In this document: positions 58,307 through 64,000 of the stretch, piece by piece | Layout of the letters: each line of letters opens with the position of its first letter | Position numbering within the stretch: the stretch's first letter is position 1 | Assembly: GCA_963848085.1 (NCBI GenBank) | Contig: CAWKCE010000005.1 | Coordinates: 711,075-775,074 of the forward strand | Length of the DNA: 64,000 nucleotides | Direction: 5' to 3' | Source of the DNA: CAWKCE01 sp032127035 | GTDB taxonomy: Bacteria; Actinomycetota; Actinomycetes; JAHEKZ01 | The notes under the pieces: generated by a model | Told to the model about the DNA's origin: nothing | The model's database searches: none | The model's input: the letters and a program-made list of their open reading frames with translations, nothing else | Program-made: the position numbers and the translations under genes

Positions 58307-59081
58307 ATGAACCAAATCAGAACCATCTTCTTTATCTTGATCGTTATATTGCTCTTAATTGTAATCGCAATGGTTGTATACACGACCTGGTTTGGAAACA
58401 TAGAAAACCTACCGGAAATTACACCTCAAATTACAATTCAAGCTACACCTACGGAAATCCTCGTTCGTTCAGCAACCCCAAGCGGACCGATCACATTCGA
58501 GTTCTTCACATTGGATATGGACCAAATCCTAATTGGTGAATGCATCACACTCGCCTGGGAAGTGAAAAACTCAGATAACATCTACTTTACTTCGAAATGA
58601 TTCTCCGGTCCTCCAAGCCGCCAACGCAGAGGATACTTTCCGCGATTGTCTCGATCAAGCGGACACCTACATCTACCACCTGGAAGCCAACAACGAAGCC
58701 GGTTATTCGGATAGGATGGAAGCGCAGGTAGTTGCCATCAAACCGACTAAAACGCCTGTCCCAACGGAGTCGCCTACCCTGGCGCCGACTTTGTACCCAG
58801 TGATACAATCAACGCCAGCGTATGGGCAGATCACAATCATGTTTTTTTCCCTCGAGCCAACGCAAATAAATTTAGGGAAATGTGTTGAATTGAAATGGGA
58901 AGTTTTGAACGCCGACACCCTGAGGGTCTTACGTAACGGAGAAATATTGTTACCATTCGCTCACGCAAAGAGCTCATTCCAGGATTGTCCCAGCAAAACC
59001 GGCATCTATCGATATCGCCTTGAAACTGAAAACAGCAGCGGGCATTCCAATTATCTAGAATTGGAACTAATGGTTAATTGA
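58307..59081 (+). pseudogene. membrane-anchored protein with two Ig-like domains, frameshifted
   Basis: One N-terminal helix (about 7-29, IFFILIVILLLIVIAMVVYTT) is followed by two copies of an 85-residue domain. Each begins with a PITFEFF/QITIMFF strand and contains LxxGxCIxLxWEVxN (GECITLAWEVKNSD, GKCVELKWEVLNAD) and a Cys (FRDCLD, FQDCPS) that should pair with it, ending Y-x-Y-x-L-E-x-x-N. A Pro/Thr-rich linker (TPVPTESPTLAPTLYP) separates them. The frame shifts at about 58,593, between F-T and R-N-D-S-P. This architecture is common in Chloroflexi surface proteins; ligand unknown. Confidence 0.75.
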
Positions 59082-59361
59082 TGAAGCACAGCGGTAAAAC
59101 GATAGAGCAGATCTTTTCTTTCCACTTCAATTTTGCGCGTTACAAATATTAATCTGCTGATGCTGGTTGGCTGACTGCTTGGATTGGTTGTCCGGAGCTG
59201 CGCACAAGGGCGGCTGAGAATTGAGGAATAATTGGATACAATAGTCCGCTCGCTGGCGGAAAAACAAGCGGTGATCTTGATACAGACTGATAAAGGAACT
59301 CCGGACATCCGGGTTCAAATTCTCCAATGAGATCAAGGTAATTTTTAGAAAAGAGGCAAAA

Positions 59362-60304
59362 ATGGGTAAGAAAAGTAAGAAAAAAAAGAAGAATTTTAAA
59401 GGTCAAACAAACTCAACCTGTTCCAGAATCAATAAGCACATCACCATTGATCGAAGATGTTCTTCAACAAGGGGTTGACACTGATGCGCAAGCTGCCCAA
59501 CTCATACCCGCAAAGATGAAAAGCAAGCAATTCGAGCAGGAATTGGAAAAACTCGAAGTCGAGTTGGTCAAGCTACAAGAATGGATCAAATACAAAGGTC
59601 TAAAGGTTGTGGTTATCTTCGAAGGGCGTGATACTGCTGGCAAAGGAGGGGTTATCAAGCGGATTACTAACCGCCTGAGCCCGCGTGTTGTTCGCACTGT
59701 TGCACTGCCGGCGCCGACTGATAGAGAAAAAACGCAATATTACTTGCAGCGTTATATCCCGCACCTGCCTGCTGCAGGAGAGATGGTGCTATTCGACCGA
59801 AGCTGGTACAACCGGGCTGGCGTCGAACCGGTTATGGGTTTCTGCAGCGCCGAGGAATATGAAGAGTTCCTATCGATTTGCCCAGGTTTCGAACACACGC
59901 TGGTCGATGCAGGCATTATCTTGATCAAATACTATCTGGATATCGATCAGGAAGTACAAGAAAAACGTTTCCGCGAACGCCGTGATGACGAACGTAAGAT
60001 TTGGAAGCTAAGCCCGATGGATATGGAGTTGCGTAAACGCTGGGATGATTACACCCGCGCCAGGGATATCATGTTTGAAAGGACAAGCACACCGTTCTCT
60101 CCCTGGTTCGTTGTCGATTCAAACCAGCAACGCAGCGCCCGACTGAACTGCATCACTCACTTATTAAGCATGATCCCTTATGAAGATGTACCGGAAGAAG
60201 AAGTGAAATTTCCGGATTATAAGAAAGGAAAAGACGCTAAATTACCTGCCCTGCCGTATGTGTATCAAGTTCCACAAGTTTACCCGAAAGTTGAAGCGCT
60301 TTAA
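59362..60304 (+). CDS. ppk2: polyphosphate kinase 2, with N-terminal frameshift
   Basis: Transfers phosphate between polyphosphate and nucleotides. The body (from about residue 30) has Walker A GRDTAGKGG, Walker B-like LFDRSWYNRAG and the lid helices EPVMGF...RFRERRDDERKIWKLSPMD of PPK2; the DRSWYNR stretch is the hallmark. The ATG at 59362, behind AGAGG, gives MGKKSKKKKKN, but the frame changes inside an A-rich run (59380-59410). Without an indel the gene would have to start at TTG 59447 (LIEDVLQQG), lacking a ribosome site. An error in the poly-A run is the likeliest cause. Confidence 0.9.
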
Positions 60305-60323
60305 GTAAAGGGCCATACATTAT

Positions 60324-60417
60324 GAAACCGAGTTTTTACTACAGGAAATTTCCTTTCGAGATACTTTAGAATCTTTGTATCAAAGATCATCATATAGAAT
60401 TGAAAAAACTCGGTTTC
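60324..60417. repeat. possible MITE with 14-bp terminal inverted repeats
   Basis: Perfect 14-bp inverted repeat GAAACCGAGTTTTT ... AAAAACTCGGTTTC at the ends of a 94-bp segment between ppk2 and pfk. The interior is AT-rich and contains the smaller palindrome GATAC...GTATC. Flanks (TTAT, TTAA) may hint at a short target duplication. It has no coding capacity. Confidence 0.45.
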
Positions 60418-60520
60418 TTAATATTCTGCATGGTATCATTTCCAATATTATCTGCAAAAAAAGATACGAAACGAACTTGTCTTGTCGATAGGTTTCCCCT
60501 TCATCTATTAGGAGCTGGTA

Positions 60521-61610
60521 ATGGTCGAACGAATAGGTATTTTGACTGGCGGCGGCGATTGCCCGGGTTTGAATGCGGTCATCCGTGCGGTAGTAAAAGC
60601 TGCTACCCTGCGCGGCTGGGAAACGATCGGTTTCCTGGACGGGTTTGACGGTATGCTCGACCCACCGCAATTTATGGTCTTGAATACTCAAGACCTGGAT
60701 GGCTTGCTTTTTCGTGGCGGCACGATTTTGGGAACACGCAACAAGGGACGTTTTTCGGCAAAAACCGGTCACGGTGAGGTTCGCCGGGTGGCAGAAGAAA
60801 TCCTGGCACAATCAAAGCGGAATTTCGATCAACTTGGACTGCGCTGTCTTATCGTGGTCGGTGGGGATGGATCTTTGACGATCGCCCAACAACTATTCGA
60901 GCGCGGCGTTCCCGTGATCGGAATACCCAAGACCATCGATAACGATATCGATGCCACCTTGATGACCTTTGGATTTGAATCGGCTGTCACATGCGCGGTA
61001 GAAGCATTGGATCGATTGCATACAACTGCGCAAAGCCACGACCGGGTGATGGTGTTAGAGGTTATGGGACGCTACGCCGGTTGGATCGCGCTCTATGCCG
61101 GGATTGCCGGAGGGGCAGATGTGATCCTGATCCCGGAAATGCCTTTTAATTATGAGAATATTTGCGCCAAGGTAGAGGAAAGAGAGCGTAAAGGAAAGGA
61201 ATTCACCATTGTGATCGTTGCAGAGGGGGCTTTTGAGCAAGGAAAGACATACGTCACTGAGGATGAGCAAGATTTAGAGCGGGAAGCCCGCCTGGGCGGA
61301 ATTGGAGACCAGGTAGCGATAGAGATTGAAAAACGGACAGGCAAAGAAACCCGTTGCGTTGTTCTAGGACACCTGCAGCGCGGGGGGATGCCTACTCCGT
61401 TCGATCGCCAGCTGTGCACACGCTTCGGCGTTCAGCGCGGTGGAGATGGTTACTCAGGGAAAATATGGCTGTATGGTCGCTCTAAAACCGGAGGGTATCC
61501 GCCCGGTGACGATCCTGGAAGCGATCGGCAAGCTGCGCACTGTGCCTCCAGAGGGTGAGATGGTGCAAACCGCTAAAGCCTTGGGTACCAGTTTTGGTAC
61601 AAATCTGTAA
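60521..61610 (+). CDS. pfkA: 6-phosphofructokinase, C-terminal frameshift
   Basis: Phosphorylates fructose 6-phosphate in glycolysis. LTGGGDCPGLNAVIR at 8-22; GGDGS near 115 has Gly at the 104-type position, which favours ATP, while PKTIDND near 137 has Lys at the 124-type position, as in the actinomycete-like/mixed group. MGRYAGWIAL is conserved. The frame breaks near 61,432 (GVQ-R-G-G should read GV-S-A-V-E-M-V), and the correct end is KALGTSFGTNL then TAA at 61,608-61,610, about 362 residues. TTAGGAG precedes the ATG. Confidence 0.9.
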
Positions 61611-61644
61611 TAGTTCCTTCTGGTTGAGATAAAAGACCATCTAG

Positions 61645-62508
61645 TTATCGTGCATAATCCATCTCATTCTTGAATTGGCTGGGATTTACCCGCAACTTGC
61701 GCATATCTTCAATGCCTTTGTTAATCAATGGATTCAAGAAAGATGGATTCAAACGATATACCCACCATAGGAGACGAGTAATTCCAGAATCGGTAATGAA
61801 AGCCTGATTACGTACAACGCCTCGTAAAAGGTTTCTAACACAATTGGAAACATTTGCGCCACGCATGAATGAAATTTCCTCTATGGCTTTTTCTTTCTCC
61901 ACGCCTACATAAATACTATGATCCAGTGCACTCGTCTCAACAAATCCCGGACAGAACACATTGACCTTTATCCCCAGTTTGTCTGCCTCTGCGCGCGAAA
62001 TTCGTTGAGAAACCCACCACCGCGTATTTTGAGGTCACATAGGCGGTCGCCATCGGCTCGATGGTGAGACCACCCAGCGAAGATGTGTTAACGATTTGAC
62101 CGTACCCCTGTTCCAACATCACCCGATAGGCAGCAATGGATCCATGAATGACGCCCCAAAGATTTACATCCAAAATCCGTTGCCAATCCTGGATACTCAT
62201 ATCTCGAGCCTCCCCACATAACGCAATTCCAGCGTTGTTAAACATAAGTCCAGATTTCCATAAGTATCCAAGGCAACTGAAATTGCCTGATCAATTTCTT
62301 CAGAAAGGCAAACATCTGTTCGGATTGCTTGAGCCGAGTAACCACACCCGTTCAGGAATTCAGCCGTATCTTGGGCGCCTTCTAGATTGATATCTACCAC
62401 AACAATCCCTTTTGCACCACCTTGTGCGAGTTGACCGCAAATCTCGCGGCCAATTCCCGATGCCCCGCCAGTGACAATCGCAACTTTATCCTGATAATAG
62501 TTCATCAT
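61645..62508 (-). pseudogene. short-chain dehydrogenase with two frameshifts
   Basis: Classical SDR: TGGASGIGREI at 13-23, FNNAG, NTSSLGG and the active-site pattern YVTSKYAVVG are spread over three frames. Breaks lie near 62,246 (before M-F-N-N-A-G) and 61,993 (before A-E-A-D-K-L-G-I-K-V). Corrected length about 287. AAGGAG lies before the first ATG. It is downstream of padR on the same strand, 30 bases after its stop, likely co-regulated. Substrate unknown. Confidence 0.85.
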
Positions 62509-62538
62509 ATTTCTCCTTACATAAAATTCTTTTTATAC

Positions 62539-63060
62539 TCAGATATTGCATTTTCTGCCCATTTGAGTTCGCCTTCGAAAAATTTGCATTCCGTTATCTA
62601 ATATGAGCCCCCAGAAGAACCGCTCACGTTCAGAACGGGCGATTTCTAGCTGCTTTTCCTGGTTTTCGCCTTTATACATTGCAAGGCGCTCTTTGATTTC
62701 ATGGACATAATCATTTAGCAACCCGATAAACTGCTCATGATCGATCAAGGAAGCGAATGCAATTTTTACGAGAAGGGGTTGTCTTATTGTCGGAAGACCG
62801 CTTGCATCTTTTAACCAAATCCGTAAGTGACTACGCCCTTTTTCATTAATCCGATAGAGCTTCTTATCTGGATGTTCACTCTGTTCGATCACTTCCAGAT
62901 CGATTAAATCTTCCCTGTATAACTGCTTTAAAGTCTTATAGATTTGCGTATGGGTTGCAGGCCAATAATAATTTACCGAGGAAGCAAACATTTTAGAGAG
63001 ATCATAACCAGAGAGCGGCATGAGATCTAAAAATCCGAGGATAGAAAATTTGAGTGACAT
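62539..63060 (-). CDS. PadR-family transcriptional regulator
   Basis: 173 residues, intact. Winged helix at the N-terminus (ILGFLDLMPLSGYDLSKMF ... YWPATHTQIYKTLKQLYREDLIDLEV and wing DKKLYRINEKGR), followed by a Vir_act_alpha_C-like helical domain (QPLLVKIAFASLI, AMYKGENQEKQLEIARSERERFFWGLI). Probably a repressor of its own operon with the SDR downstream, acting at the palindrome just before it. The effector is unknown. Confidence 0.9.
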   Translation of the reverse strand: MSLKFSILGFLDLMPLSGYDLSKMFASSVNYYWPATHTQIYKTLKQLYREDLIDLEVIEQSEHPDKKLYRINEKGRSHLRIWLKDASGLPTIRQPLLVKIAFASLIDHEQFIGLLNDYVHEIKERLAMYKGENQEKQLEIARSERERFFWGLILDNGMQIFRRRTQMGRKCNI

Positions 63061-63068
63061 TTTACACC

Positions 63069-63108
63069 TTATATGAACTATATTTATTATGTAATATATT
63101 TCATATAA
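63069..63108 (-). promoter_or_regulatory. inverted repeat before padR, likely operator
   Basis: Perfect 9-bp arms TTATATGAA and TTCATATAA, 22 bases apart, beginning 9 bases upstream of the padR start; AT-rich centre contains -10-like TATATT. PadR proteins often bind such two-fold sites in their own promoters. Confidence 0.55.
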
Positions 63109-63332
63109 AATATATCACAAAATCCACGCTACCGCAACCCTTTAGTGAATTATCTTAAAATGCAGTTGAATCGTACTTCCGAGCTTCAAGAAACTGGCAA
63201 ATCATCAATGTTATCGACCCCTGACGTTACTAAAAGCTATGTGTAAGTATGCTTAAGTTATAATCACAATAAGATTTCAGGTCATATCAGGTATCGTCGC
63301 ATCTCGCCCACGATTATCCATGGAGGACAATT

Positions 63333-64000
63333 ATGAAGAGCCTTCAAAAAATACAGCTGTCGTCCTTTATTAGTCTGATATTTCTATTGCTGATATCTTC
63401 TAAACCTGCTTGGGGATCAAAAATACTTCCCGGAAACCCTTCAAAAAACAATAATTACGTTCAAACAATGAATTACCACGATTTCTGGGAAACAGAAGCG
63501 CTATTGTACGATCTGGACAATGGGAGCGGGTACGTCGACCGGCGCATCATCGGGTATTCATTCGACGCCAAATCCGATCCATCTATTTCAGGGACGTTTC
63601 CCGTTTACGCTGGCTACGCATTTCCGCAGATGCAACCGATTCGAATCCCGACAACTATGATAAGAACGGCATCCTATTCGAATGCGGCATGCACCCGCGC
63701 GAATGGTTAGCCTCGGAAAGCTGCCTTATGTTAGCCCAATACCTGGCGAATAACCGCACCAATTCAGCTTCGGGCGTTCCGGAGCTGCTGGAACACAGCG
63801 ACGTGTGGATCATCCCGATTACCACTCCCTCCGGGCGTCATATCGACGATCGCCACGGCGGCGATCCAACCCAATTTTATAATTTGCCACCCTGGAGGAG
63901 GGTTGGCGCGGCAATGGATACGTCTTTCAATGCGATGCTGGGGTGAACGTCGACGCGCAATTTCTCGCGCGGATTCAATGACCGCTACGCAACCGTTTTT
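63333..64000 (+). pseudogene. secreted M14 zinc carboxypeptidase, frameshifted, cut by window end
   Basis: A signal peptide (MKSLQKIQ, hydrophobic core, cleavage after SKPAWG) precedes an M14 domain: RRIIGYSFD, then in another frame the zinc motif GMHPREW (HxxE) with LFEC before it, WIIPITTPSGRH, and in further frames W-R-G-N-G-Y-V-F and NVDRNFSRGFND. At least three frame changes (between 63,560 and 63,640, near 63,900 and near 63,952) are needed. GGAGG precedes the ATG. The missing C-terminal His/Glu lie beyond the edge. Probably a carboxypeptidase acting outside the cell. Confidence 0.8.

Overview
The window is two unrelated genomes joined end to end. Positions 1 to about 52,735 are G+C-rich DNA of an actinomycete. 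The signs are GTG starts, one-base ATGA and GTGA gene overlaps, a dnaK-grpE-dnaJ-hspR-clpB operon with a HAIR-like operator, a mycothiol-type maleylpyruvate isomerase homologue, F420/Ddn-like and DUF3151 proteins, and an EtfD-type Fe-S reductase. From about 52,736 to the right end the DNA is A+T-rich and looks like a Chloroflexi (Anaerolineae-type) bacterium: an ArsA-like ATPase, CstA, a LarA homologue, Ig-like repeat protein, PPK2, PFK, PadR and an M14 peptidase. At the join a plus-strand kynureninase gene and a minus-strand ArsA-like ATPase gene are each cut in mid-domain. I read this as an assembly chimera, so nothing should be inferred from linkage across it.

Actinomycete part, left to right: an acyl-CoA dehydrogenase behind two operator-like palindromes; DUF202, MMPL and two-TM membrane proteins; a roughly 2.9 kb segment bounded by a tRNA-Gly(CCC) gene and a partial copy of its 3' half, carrying an ECF sigma factor, its probable membrane anti-sigma partner and a secreted PD40 propeller; dcd; etfD; a secreted protein; the heat-shock operon; an aminotransferase; a small oxidoreductase cluster with a P450 remnant that has lost its heme loop; an ABC exporter; pyrE; lemA; dedA; an rRNA/tRNA methyltransferase; then purine genes (purA, purD, purB, purC, purS, purQ, purL) interspersed with an omega-aminotransferase, an S51 peptidase and galE; a potA-potD-potB-potC polyamine transporter; a putative HExxH protein; and truncated kynU. 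Four copies of a palindromic intergenic repeat lie at 30.95, 31.04, 32.1 and 51.85 kb.

Chloroflexi part: a minus-strand operon of a thioredoxin-like gene, two paralogous small proteins and the ArsA-like ATPase comes first. The thioredoxin-like gene has one in-frame TGA exactly where the first cysteine of a CxxC motif would be (UxxC). A hairpin just downstream fits the published bacterial SECIS consensus, so this is a candidate new selenoprotein and the most interesting item here. It is followed by cstA, larA, an Ig-like membrane protein, ppk2, a possible MITE, pfk, an SDR with a divergent regulator (padR), and a secreted carboxypeptidase running off the end. Most longer genes here contain single-base frameshifts, far denser than on the left, which suggests lower sequence quality and is the main caution for the TGA claim.
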